Positions 16,332-24,282 of a stretch of DNA of 64,000 nucleotides are shown piece after piece; position 1 is the first letter of the stretch, and each line of letters starts with the position of its first letter. Both the position numbers and the translations under genes were made by a program. Origin of the DNA: PKWO01 sp036384915 (GTDB taxonomy: Bacteria > Pseudomonadota > Gammaproteobacteria > Burkholderiales > Burkholderiaceae_D); the NCBI GenBank assembly GCA_036384915.1, contig DASVLJ010000050.1, forward strand, positions 1 to 64,000. Reading direction: 5' to 3'. The notes beneath the pieces were generated by a model, which ran no database searches, had not been told where the DNA came from, and saw only the letters and a list, made by a program, of their open reading frames with translations.

Positions 16332-17530
16332 CAGGCCTTCTTCGCCTCTTTACCCTCGTCCGCTTCTTCCTTCGGCTCTTCCTTGATCGAGAGGCTGATG
16401 CCGCCGCTGCCGCCGCCCTGTTCGCCGCGCCGGCTCTTGAGCTTGATCTGGAGGCGCAACTCATTGGCTGAGTCGGCGTTGCGGATCGCTTCCTCGTAAC
16501 CGATATGGCCGTCGTTGTAGAGCGCAAACAGCGCTTGGTCGAAGGTGCACATGCCGAGTTCGCGCGACTTGCCCATGATTTCCTTGATCGACTGGAACTG
16601 GCCCTTGAAGATCATTTCGGAAATGGTCGGCGTGTTGAGCAGGATTTCGATGGCCGCCTTGCGCCCCTTGCCGTCTTCGGTGCGTACCAGGCGCTGCGAA
16701 ATGATGGAGCGCAGGTTGGAAGACAAATCCATCAGCAATTGGTTGCGCCGCTCTTCGGGGAAGAAGTTGATGATGCGGTCGATGGTCTGGTTCGAATTGT
16801 TGGCGTGCAGCGTGCCCAGGCACAGATGGCCGGTTTCGGCGAAGGCGATCGCGTGCTCCATGGTTTCGCTGTCGCGGATCTCGCCGATCAGGATCACATC
16901 CGGCGCCTGTCTCAGCGTGTTCTTCAGCGCGTGGTGCCAGGAGTGCGTGTCGACGCCGACTTCGCGGTGCGTAATCAGGCAATTCTTGTTCTTGTGTACG
17001 TATTCGACCGGGTCTTCCACCGTGATGATGTGGCCGGCCGAATTGCTGTTGCGGTAGTCGATCATCGCCGCCAGCGTGGTCGATTTGCCCGAGCCCGTGC
17101 CCCCCACGACCAGGACCAGGCCGCGCTTGGTCATGATCACTTCCTTCAGCACTTCAGGCAGGCCTAGCTTTTCGAAATTGGGAATTTCGGAAGCGATGGT
17201 ACGGATCACCATGCCGGTGCACTGCTGCTGGATGAAGACGTTGACACGGAAGCGGCACACATCGGGGATCGAGATGGCGAAATTGCATTCCATCTCTTTT
17301 TCGAATTCGGCACGCTGCTTGTCGTTCATCAGGCTGTAGGCGAGTTTCCTGGTGATCTCGCCGTTCAGCCTTTGCTGCGATAGCGGCTTCATGCCGCCCA
17401 AAGCTTTCATGCTGGGCGGGAAGTCCGCCGAAATGAACAGGTCGGAACCGCCGGCCTGGTGCATCACCTTGAGCAGTTGATGCATGTACGCACGCGCTTC
17501 TTCCGGTCCGAAGGTGGGGGTAGAAGACAT
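16331..17530 (-). CDS. pilU: PilT/PilU-family pilus retraction ATPase, PilU type
   Basis: 399 aa. Walker A GGTGSGKST lies at residues 143-151, with the Asp box ITVEDPVEYVH, Walker B VILIGEIRD and His box TGHLCLGTLHANN. The C-terminus NELRLQIKLKSRR followed by an acidic/lysine tail is characteristic of PilU rather than PilT. PilU powers type IV pilus retraction together with PilT, which is usually encoded directly upstream. Here the 245 bp upstream hold no gene and pilT is absent from the window. The other partner in the operon is an alpha/beta hydrolase. Confidence 0.9.
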   Translation of the reverse strand: MSSTPTFGPEEARAYMHQLLKVMHQAGGSDLFISADFPPSMKALGGMKPLSQQRLNGEITRKLAYSLMNDKQRAEFEKEMECNFAISIPDVCRFRVNVFIQQQCTGMVIRTIASEIPNFEKLGLPEVLKEVIMTKRGLVLVVGGTGSGKSTTLAAMIDYRNSNSAGHIITVEDPVEYVHKNKNCLITHREVGVDTHSWHHALKNTLRQAPDVILIGEIRDSETMEHAIAFAETGHLCLGTLHANNSNQTIDRIINFFPEERRNQLLMDLSSNLRSIISQRLVRTEDGKGRKAAIEILLNTPTISEMIFKGQFQSIKEIMGKSRELGMCTFDQALFALYNDGHIGYEEAIRNADSANELRLQIKLKSRRGEQGGGSGGISLSIKEEPKEEADEGKEAKKA

Positions 17531-17700
17531 ACCAGCCTTTCACAAAACGGGATCGGGCCAACCAGCCGGACAATAACCGGAAACAGGCAACGAACGGATT
17601 ATCTTGCCTGTTTCCGTACGAGGCAAGCATAAACCGTACGCAATATTCACGGGCAACAAAAAAATTGACGAAAAGTCGACCTTTTCGACAACTCGGCGTG

Positions 17701-17718
17701 ACTTTGACATAGAATTAA
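17701..17718 (+). promoter_or_regulatory. Shared motif upstream of lipoprotein operon
   Basis: ACTTTGACATAGAATTAA recurs with one difference (ACTTTGACATAAAATTAA) at 19948-19965, upstream of the paralogous DUF2846 gene. It contains a TTGACA that could be a -35, but no -10 lies at proper distance. It is embedded in an AT-rich stretch (17640-17775). I infer common regulation of the two lipoprotein loci. Confidence 0.5.
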
Positions 17719-17775
17719 GAAATTAAGAAAAAGTAATATTAATTATTACTGGAATTTCTACAGGGATAAGTATAG

Positions 17776-18162
17776 ATGCGGTATATCACCGTACTGGGTG
17801 GGCTTGCGCTCTGCATGGCGTTGGCCGGCTGCGTCGCCGTGGAACAACGGCCGACCACGTTTTCTCCTCTTGGTATCGATTCGGGCAACCCGGCGCGGAT
17901 CGTTCGCATGGAACGGCAAGTGGATATTGCCTTGGCCACCGGCTACAGCCGCACACTGAAGCAAGGTGGCCAATGGACGGCTATCGGCAAAGTCGATGCC
18001 GGCGAGGTTTTCAAACCGTATAACGACATTTTCACGCTGGAAGGTTCGCACATCCACGAAGCCTATCTGGTCGTCTCCGACAAACGCCTGGTTGGCTTCT
18101 ATCTGCCGGCGGAAAAAACGTTTTCCCCGCTCAAACCGAGCATCGCACTTCCTTTCAACTAA
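17776..18162 (+). CDS. Small outer-membrane-type lipoprotein, function unknown
   Basis: 128 aa. The signal peptide MRYITVLGGLALCMALAGC ends in a lipobox (LAGC, Cys19) for lipid attachment. The mature part contains IGKVDAGEVFKPYNDIFTLEG and YLVVSDKRLVGFYLPAEKTF; I do not recognise a characterised family. It is the first gene of an operon with a DUF2846 lipoprotein 15 bp downstream. Absence of Asp after the lipobox Cys (residues are VAV) favours outer-membrane sorting. Confidence 0.75.
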   Translation: MRYITVLGGLALCMALAGCVAVEQRPTTFSPLGIDSGNPARIVRMERQVDIALATGYSRTLKQGGQWTAIGKVDAGEVFKPYNDIFTLEGSHIHEAYLVVSDKRLVGFYLPAEKTFSPLKPSIALPFN

Positions 18163-18177
18163 AAACCAGGAGTAAAA

Positions 18178-18627
18178 ATGAAATTTGCCAAGATTGCCGC
18201 CATCGGGTTGGTCACGCTGCTTACCGGTTGTGCCTCCGGCGTCAAGTACAACGACATGAAGCAATCGATCACAGGCATCCAACCCGGCCAGGGTCGTATT
18301 TATTTCATGCGTAGCGGCAGCATGATGGGCGCAGCTTTGCAGCCCAATATCAACATGGACGGCAAGGCGATCGGCGTCTCCAAACCCGGCGGCTTCTTCT
18401 ATGTCGATGCCGCTCCCGGCTCGCACGATGTGGCAACGTCGACGGAAACGACGAACCATCTGACCTTCGTGCTCGACGCGGGCGAAACCAAGTACGTCAA
18501 GACCTCGGTTGGCTTCGGCCTGGTGGTCGGCCACATCGTGCCGGAATTGATCAACGCCGATGAAGCGAAGGAAATGCTGCCCGACCTGAGCTATACGACC
18601 GGCGACCAGAACAAGCCCGCTCAGTAA
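18178..18627 (+). CDS. DUF2846 lipoprotein
   Basis: 149 aa with signal peptide and lipobox (LLTGCAS, Cys19). The body GQGRIYFMRSGSMMGAALQP, PGGFFYVDAAPGSHDVATST and LDAGETKYVKTSVGFGLV is a DUF2846 domain, a beta-rich domain of unknown function. It is paralogous to the protein encoded at 20055-20831. A good ribosome binding site (AGGAG) precedes the start. The operon ends at the strong terminator at 18646-18682. Confidence 0.85.
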   Translation: MKFAKIAAIGLVTLLTGCASGVKYNDMKQSITGIQPGQGRIYFMRSGSMMGAALQPNINMDGKAIGVSKPGGFFYVDAAPGSHDVATSTETTNHLTFVLDAGETKYVKTSVGFGLVVGHIVPELINADEAKEMLPDLSYTTGDQNKPAQ

Positions 18628-18645
18628 GCCCGGCGAATGCAAACG

Positions 18646-18682
18646 AAAAACGGGAGAATGCCAGGCATTCTCCCGTTTTTTT
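18646..18682. terminator. Bidirectional rho-independent terminator
   Basis: CGGGAGAATGCC (18651-18662) and its perfect inverse (18664-18675) are flanked by five A on the left and seven T on the right. It can serve the lipoprotein operon on the plus strand and the desaturase gene on the minus strand. Confidence 0.92.
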
Positions 18683-18703
18683 CATGGGCCACTCAGGCAA
18701 CTT

Positions 18704-19891
18704 TCAACCCGTCTTCGGCATTTTCTTGAGCGGAAACAGCTGCTGCTTGACGAATCCCTCGGGCATGTAATCGCCCAGCACCCCATACTCCGCAGGAAAC
18801 TGCCGCTCGCTCTTGACCACCGTGCGGAAAATATGGTCGAGGAAGGCATAGTGCGCCGCGTAATTGCGGTCCAGCGCTTCTTTGTCCGAGGAGTGGTGCC
18901 AATGGTGGAAATCCGGCGTCACGATCAGATAGCGCAAGGGCCCCCAGGGCAGATGCACGTTGGCATGGTTGAATACGGCCTGGAAGCCGACGATGATGAT
19001 GTAGGCATCCATCACGCCCTTGTCGAAGCCGCAGACATAAAGCGGCCCGAGCACGCAGACGCGCGTGAAAATCAATTCCATCACGTGCATGCGCGATCCG
19101 GCAATCCAATCCATGGTCTTGGCGCTATGGTGCACGGCATGGAATTTCCACAGGAAAGGCACCTCGTGATAGGCGCGGTGGGTCCAGTACTGCATCAGGT
19201 CGGCCACCAGGATGCACAACAGCACCTGCGGCACGAAGGGAATGGAACGTATCATTTCCTGGAAATCGCCGCGCACCATCCAGCCGAAGACGCGGTGGAT
19301 CAGGAAGTTCACCGTCAACAGCACCAGGCCGACCAGAAAGTGGTTGACCACGAAGTGCACCATGTCGGTCTGCCATTCCTTGCGGAACACGGCCTGGTTT
19401 TTGTACAGCGGGAACAGCTTTTCCAGTGCGACGAAGATCAGCGTCGAGCCGAGCAGATCGAGGATGAACCAGTCCAGGCCGATGTAGGGCGTGTGATCGG
19501 GAAAGTCGCCCACCGGCACGCGCGAGCCGCCCAGGGCCACGGCCGCAACCACGAAAGCCAGCGCGGCGATATTGATGTTGCGCCGCTTGTTCAAGACGAT
19601 ATTGGCCAGCGCTATGCCGCCGGAAACGATGAGCGACCAGAACAGGATTTGGCGCAGCACGTCGACCGAATATTGATGGCGTAATTCAGGCGTGGTCAGG
19701 TATTGCGGAAAATGGAAGGCAAGTACGCCGAGCAGGCACAGCATGCCGAGCGTCAATGCGATGACGCCGCTGACCAAGCCGATGCCGAATTCGAGTTTGC
19801 CGCTATCCTGCATCAGCGTCGCGGTCTCGACGACAACTTCACCGGCCAGCTTGATCGGCGATTTTTGTTCACCTTCCTGTTGTTTATCCAT
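18704..19891 (-). CDS. Sterol desaturase / fatty-acid hydroxylase superfamily membrane protein
   Basis: 395 aa, several membrane segments in the N-terminal half. The diiron histidine clusters of the superfamily are present: HRAYHE, HAVHHSAKTMD, and HHWHHSS near the C-terminus. Members are integral membrane oxygenases acting on sterols, fatty acids or carotenoids; bacteria of this type rarely make sterols, so a lipid substrate is more likely. It lies between two DUF2846 lipoprotein loci, divergent from the second, and shares the bidirectional terminator with the first. Confidence 0.87.
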   Translation of the reverse strand: MDKQQEGEQKSPIKLAGEVVVETATLMQDSGKLEFGIGLVSGVIALTLGMLCLLGVLAFHFPQYLTTPELRHQYSVDVLRQILFWSLIVSGGIALANIVLNKRRNINIAALAFVVAAVALGGSRVPVGDFPDHTPYIGLDWFILDLLGSTLIFVALEKLFPLYKNQAVFRKEWQTDMVHFVVNHFLVGLVLLTVNFLIHRVFGWMVRGDFQEMIRSIPFVPQVLLCILVADLMQYWTHRAYHEVPFLWKFHAVHHSAKTMDWIAGSRMHVMELIFTRVCVLGPLYVCGFDKGVMDAYIIIVGFQAVFNHANVHLPWGPLRYLIVTPDFHHWHHSSDKEALDRNYAAHYAFLDHIFRTVVKSERQFPAEYGVLGDYMPEGFVKQQLFPLKKMPKTG

Positions 19892-19947
19892 ATTTTTCCC
19901 TTTTAAGGTGCCGGACGCCGGCTACGATTTTTGTTATCGACCATGCC

Positions 19948-19965
19948 ACTTTGACATAAAATTAA
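19948..19965 (+). promoter_or_regulatory. Second copy of shared lipoprotein-locus motif
   Basis: ACTTTGACATAAAATTAA matches 17 of 18 positions of the motif at 17701-17718. It lies about 90 bp upstream of the second DUF2846 gene and in the divergent region of the desaturase gene. Confidence 0.5.
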
Positions 19966-20054
19966 AATTTTGCAACACCGCCGCCTCTTTCCGGTCATAC
20001 CGGATTCACGCTGGTGCGGCACAATGTGAAAACGATCCCTGCATGGAGCCTTCG

Positions 20055-20831
20055 ATGCGCCCGTTTCCCTGGCTTTGCCTGATCCTGATTGCCGGCCTCG
20101 CCGGCTGCGCCGACACCAAGTACCGCAGCGATGCCATGCCGCCGCTTGCGGCCGGGCAGGCACGCATCGTATTCTTCCGCAACACCAGCTTCGTCGGCGC
20201 CAATCTGCAGACCGGCATTCTCTACGACGGCAGTACGGTCGGCAATTCCAGGCCCGGTACTTACTTCTACATCGATACGACATCCGGCACGCACGACATC
20301 TCCACCAGCAACGATACCGGCAGCCATCTTCCGCTGACGCTGGAAGCGGGCGAAACGCGCTACGTCAAAACGGGCTTGGGGCTGGGCCAGCTGGCCGGCC
20401 GCATCGAACCGGAATCGGTCAGCAGCGACCGCGCCCTGCGCGAATTGCCCGAACTGACTTTCGCACCGAGCGGACCCACTTACGTACCGGGCAAACCTGG
20501 CGCGGCGCAAGCCGAATCGCCCATGGCGCCCGAACCGGCCATACCGCCGCCGGAACCTGCACCCGTTCCCCATCCCGTTTCCAATGCCGCACCCGCTCCA
20601 GCCGCTGAGCCGTCGCCCGCAACGAACCAGACTGGGCAAATCCGTCTCGGCACTTCGTCGAACTCGGTCGAGGAAATGGCCTTGCGCGAAAAACATTGCG
20701 AAGCCTTGCATGGCGCCGAACTTGTGTCATCCGACGGCCCGATCGAATACTACCGCGAGCAATGCCGCGACGGCCGCGTGATCCGCGCCAAGTGCCAATA
20801 CCGCCAGTGCATCGATATCGACAGCGATTGA
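20055..20831 (+). CDS. DUF2846 lipoprotein with proline-rich linker and Cys-rich C-terminus
   Basis: 258 aa from the ATG at 20055, chosen because GGAG lies 6 nt upstream and the protein then begins with a proper lipoprotein signal MRPFPWLCLILIAGLAGC. The DUF2846 part (AGQARIVFFRNTSFVGANLQ, LEAGETRYVKTGLGLGQ) is paralogous to the 18178-18627 product. It is followed by a linker rich in Pro/Ala/Glu and a short C-terminal domain with three cysteines (KHCEALHG, REQCRDG, YRQCIDID). The linker could span towards the peptidoglycan. Function unknown. Confidence 0.8.
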   Translation: MRPFPWLCLILIAGLAGCADTKYRSDAMPPLAAGQARIVFFRNTSFVGANLQTGILYDGSTVGNSRPGTYFYIDTTSGTHDISTSNDTGSHLPLTLEAGETRYVKTGLGLGQLAGRIEPESVSSDRALRELPELTFAPSGPTYVPGKPGAAQAESPMAPEPAIPPPEPAPVPHPVSNAAPAPAAEPSPATNQTGQIRLGTSSNSVEEMALREKHCEALHGAELVSSDGPIEYYREQCRDGRVIRAKCQYRQCIDIDSD

Positions 20832-20939
20832 CAGTAATACAAGCCCTACAAAGCATCAGGCAGACTTGCATGCAGCGTGCTATATTGATCTTGCCTGCTT
20901 CCGCCTTTTGATGTCAGGCGATTAAGATTTGGCGCGCTT

Positions 20940-21497
20940 ATGTCGATTTCTTCGCTCAACACGATCAATCCCGCATCCTTGCTGATCCCGGCGACAAACG
21001 CCGCGAGCGCAACGGGTTCGAGCACGGCCTCGCCCATCGTACAGAGCAGCGATCCGGGCTTGGCAGCGCAGGCGAGCGCATTATCGGCCGCCTCGGGCAT
21101 CGTGGCCACGCTGGGCAGTTCGAACGGCGCCACCGCCCAGGTCTATGACGCGGCCGGCTTGTACAACTCGATTGCGCAAGCCGGCACCAGCGCCAACACG
21201 TCCGGTACCGCCTTGAGCACGGGCAGCACCGGCGGCGGAAACGCGAGCTCCGCGGCAGCCGTCGCGGATTCGGCACAGCAGGCGCTCAATTCCGCCATTC
21301 TTTCCACGCTGCCCGGTGGCAGCTATTCCGGTTTCTACGACGGGACCGGCGTGGTGCAAAGCGCGTCGTCGGCCGGCGGCCTCAACCTGACCTCCAACTG
21401 GGCCAGCGCGCTACAAAGCAATCCCAACCTGGCGCGTACGGTGGCGGCCGATTCCTTCGCGCAAGGCATCGTCGGTACGCTGTCGACGACAGCCTGA
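20940..21497 (+). CDS. Hypothetical Ser/Ala/Gly/Thr-rich protein
   Basis: 185 aa, composition dominated by S, A, G, T and N with almost no charged residues or cysteine and no signal peptide. It carries SNGATAQVYDAAGLYNSIAQ and a central low-complexity stretch (TALSTGSTGGGNASSA). Such composition suggests an exported or surface polymer-like protein but I recognise no family. The frame agrees with the GC-rich third position expected here. No clear ribosome binding site precedes the ATG at 20940. It is convergent with the PP2C gene, stops 21 bp apart. Confidence 0.6.
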   Translation: MSISSLNTINPASLLIPATNAASATGSSTASPIVQSSDPGLAAQASALSAASGIVATLGSSNGATAQVYDAAGLYNSIAQAGTSANTSGTALSTGSTGGGNASSAAAVADSAQQALNSAILSTLPGGSYSGFYDGTGVVQSASSAGGLNLTSNWASALQSNPNLARTVAADSFAQGIVGTLSTTA

Positions 21498-21518
21498 CCT
21501 TCAATTCATTAAATTCGC

Positions 21519-22310
21519 TTATTTGGTGCCAGTGAAGTGGTAGGCACCCACGGTGATATTGTCATGCCCGCCGCTCTGGTTGGCAAATCGCACCAGATGC
21601 TGGCACAGCTCGAAGGCATCGGTATCCGCTCCGGCTTCGCGCACGTGCTCCGCCAGGGAAGCCGGATTGCTGCAGTAGTTCCACAAGCCGTCGCTGCACA
21701 GCAAGAGCCAGGTATCGGGTTCGAGCTTGACTGTGCGCACGTGAATGCGCACTGGGTCGCTGAGCATGCCCAGGCATTGCGTGATCGAGTGCGAACGGAT
21801 GTCGGCCATCGCTTCTTCCGGCGTCATGTCGCCCTGTTCCAGCGCATCGGCCAGCCAGGAGTCGTCACGCGTGATCAGGCGCGCATATTTCGGCCCGATG
21901 GTATAGGCGCGGCTGTCGCCGACCCAGGCGATGGTTGCGACGTTGCCGCGCACCAGGGCCAGCACAATCGTGGTTTCGGGTTCTTCCTTATTCAGGCTGG
22001 TATGAGGAATTTCCATGACGGCCGCATGCGCCACCGCCACGGCGGCTTGCACCGCGTCGGGCCCTAGCGTTTCCGGCATGGTCTGGATCAGCGCGTTATA
22101 GGCCGCCGCCACCGCCGTTGCCGAAGCCACGTCGGCCTTATCCGAACTCGACACGCCGTCGGCCACCACGATGACGACGTTGCCCGAGTCGCTCCTGCCC
22201 ACCATGCCGTAATCCTGGTTGACGGCGTGATGGTGGCCCACGTCGCTGAGCAGGGCCAGCGCCGGCGGCACATCGAATTTCAGCGGAGTTTGCGTGGATT
22301 GCGCTTGCAT
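21519..22310 (-). CDS. PP2C-family Ser/Thr protein phosphatase
   Basis: 263 aa, single domain. Metal-binding motifs are in order: DVGHHHAVNQDYG, VVADGVSSSDKAD, WVGDSRAY, CSDGLW and GGHDNITV, covering the aspartates that hold the two Mn/Mg ions. It probably dephosphorylates Ser/Thr on proteins, opposing a Hanks-type kinase; no partner kinase is adjacent (PrkA is far away and unrelated in mechanism). No membrane segment is seen. Confidence 0.9.
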   Translation of the reverse strand: MQAQSTQTPLKFDVPPALALLSDVGHHHAVNQDYGMVGRSDSGNVVIVVADGVSSSDKADVASATAVAAAYNALIQTMPETLGPDAVQAAVAVAHAAVMEIPHTSLNKEEPETTIVLALVRGNVATIAWVGDSRAYTIGPKYARLITRDDSWLADALEQGDMTPEEAMADIRSHSITQCLGMLSDPVRIHVRTVKLEPDTWLLLCSDGLWNYCSNPASLAEHVREAGADTDAFELCQHLVRFANQSGGHDNITVGAYHFTGTK

Positions 22311-22367
22311 GTCGGTCGGGTTCCTTACCTGCCTATTCTACCTGTGCTGCAATTTGTACCAATCCCG

Positions 22368-23117
22368 CTAGTTCCTGGCATGGCTCAACTGGAAGCTTTC
22401 TATGCCTTCGAACTTGCGCAGCTCGGTTGCAAGGTCAGTCAATTTCGCTTCATCGTGCCGCCCCAGCGCCGCGGCGCTGAAGTGCCATTCCGCCTTGCCG
22501 TCGCAGCACTTGACGGCAATGCTGCCGGTGGCGATTTCATAGCCGCGCTCGAGCGCGAACTTGCACAAGGTCGATTCGCGCGGCGTGAACGACTGCCGGA
22601 ACACCAGCGTGACCGACACGGCCTGGCGCGACGGCAACCAGGCCTCAAGACGGTTCAACAGGGTCATACAAAACACGGCGGCCAGAGCCAGGGCGATGGC
22701 GGCGAGATAAAAGCCTACGCCTATCATCACGCCGATGGCGGAAGAAAACCAGATCGACGCGGCACTGGTCAAGCCGCGCGTGGAAAAACCTTCATGCAGG
22801 ATGACGCCGGCCCCGAGAAAGCCGACCCCGGTGACGATGCCCTGGATCACACGGGTGGGATCGGGATTGGCATTGAGCATGAGATGGCCACCATACCAGT
22901 ACGAAGGATAGCCGACGATCACAGTCAAAGCCGTCGAACCCATGCAAACCAGGGCATAGGTGCGCATGCCGGCGGCACGGCCGCGATACGTGCGCTCGTA
23001 GCCGACCAGCAAGCCCAGCGCCAGGGCGCCGAGCAGATTCAATATGATGACGAGGGAAGTCGACACTTCCCCGGCGCTCCAGTAAGAAGACAGGTTTTGC
23101 GTTGAAAGAATATCCAT
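22368..23117 (-). CDS. MgtC/SapB-family membrane protein
   Basis: 249 aa from the ATG at 23117; a TTG at 23150 would add 11 unlikely residues. Four or five N-terminal membrane helices include LGALALGLLVGYERTYRGRAAGMRTYALV, the MgtC signature, then GFLGAGVILHEG and RGLTSAASIWFSSAIGV. The C-terminal 90 residues form a soluble ACT-like domain (EWHFSAAALGRHDEAKLTDL). MgtC proteins are linked to survival at low Mg2+ and to control of the F1Fo ATP synthase in pathogens, but the role in free-living species is unclear. Confidence 0.88.
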   Translation of the reverse strand: MDILSTQNLSSYWSAGEVSTSLVIILNLLGALALGLLVGYERTYRGRAAGMRTYALVCMGSTALTVIVGYPSYWYGGHLMLNANPDPTRVIQGIVTGVGFLGAGVILHEGFSTRGLTSAASIWFSSAIGVMIGVGFYLAAIALALAAVFCMTLLNRLEAWLPSRQAVSVTLVFRQSFTPRESTLCKFALERGYEIATGSIAVKCCDGKAEWHFSAAALGRHDEAKLTDLATELRKFEGIESFQLSHARN

Positions 23118-23274
23118 GTAGCCAGGCTGAGTCTTTGTTTTATTTGACAAACAGATGACTCATGTTAATTGACTTGCATCGTTTGCGAAAGCTTAAATTG
23201 TGCCCTTGACATGGAAACCGCTCCCCGCGTATCGTCAGTCGGCCCTCAATTCATGACAAATATACGAGATTTCC

Positions 23275-24282
23275 ATGCCGAATCGCCGCCATTTCCTGAC
23301 CCAAGCCGCCGCCCTCGCCGCCACCGGCCTCGCGCCTGCAGCCTTCGCCCAAAGCGCTGAGTTCAGACTCAAATTCGCCAACAACCTGCCCGTGACGCAC
23401 CCGCTGAACGTGCGCGCCAAGGAAGCGATGGACGCTATCCGCAAGGAAACCAATGGCCGCGTCGATATCCAGATTTTCCCCAGCAACCAGCTCGGCTCGG
23501 ACACCGATATGCTGTCCCAGGTACGCTCGGGCGCGATCGATTTCATGACCATATCGGGCTTGATCCTCTCTACCCTGGTGCCGGCGGCCTCGGTCAATGG
23601 TATCGGCTTTGCGTTTTCCGACTACCAGCAAGTGTGGCCGGCCATGGACGGCGACTTGGGCGCCTATATCCGCGCCGCAGTCGAAAAAGCCAACCTGCAC
23701 CCGATGGAAAAGATCTGGGATAACGGCTTCCGCCAGATCACGAGTTCGTCCAAGCCCATCGTCACGCCGGCCGACCTGAAAGGCTTCAAGATCCGCGTGC
23801 CGGTCAGCCCGCTCTGGACTTCGCTGTTCAAGGCTTTCGGTGCCGTGCCGGCGTCGATCAATTTCGCCGAGACCTATTCTGCTCTGCAGACCCACCTTGC
23901 CGAAGGCGAAGAAAACCCGCTGGCCGTGATCCAGACCGCCAAACTCTATGAAGTGCAGAAGTATTGCTCGCAGACCAACCACATGTGGGACGGTTTCTGG
24001 TTCCTGGCCGGCGGCAAGACCTGGGCAAGACTGCCAAAGGACGTGCAGGCGGTAATTGCCAAGCACGTCAATGCCGCCGCCGTAAACGAGCGCGACGATA
24101 TCCGCCGCCTCAACAATACGCTCGAAGTTGAACTAAAGACCAAGGGCATGGTGTTCAACACCGTCAATCCCGAGGCTTTCCGCGCCGCGCTGCGCCAGTC
24201 CGGCTTCTATGCCGAATGGAAAGGCCGCTTCGGCGCCGACGCCTGGGCGCTACTGGAGAAATATACCGGCAAGCTCGGCTGA
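23275..24282 (+). CDS. dctP: TRAP transporter substrate-binding protein, DctP family
   Basis: 335 aa. The N-terminus MPNRRHFLTQAAALAATGLA carries a twin-arginine (Tat) type signal. The mature protein shows the DctP pattern LKFANNLPVTHPLNVRAKEA, FPSNQLGSDTDMLSQVRSGA and the conserved LKGFKIRVP with its carboxylate-binding Arg. It captures an organic acid in the periplasm. The stop overlaps the ATG of the fused permease (TGATG at 24280-24284). Confidence 0.9.
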   Translation: MPNRRHFLTQAAALAATGLAPAAFAQSAEFRLKFANNLPVTHPLNVRAKEAMDAIRKETNGRVDIQIFPSNQLGSDTDMLSQVRSGAIDFMTISGLILSTLVPAASVNGIGFAFSDYQQVWPAMDGDLGAYIRAAVEKANLHPMEKIWDNGFRQITSSSKPIVTPADLKGFKIRVPVSPLWTSLFKAFGAVPASINFAETYSALQTHLAEGEENPLAVIQTAKLYEVQKYCSQTNHMWDGFWFLAGGKTWARLPKDVQAVIAKHVNAAAVNERDDIRRLNNTLEVELKTKGMVFNTVNPEAFRAALRQSGFYAEWKGRFGADAWALLEKYTGKLG

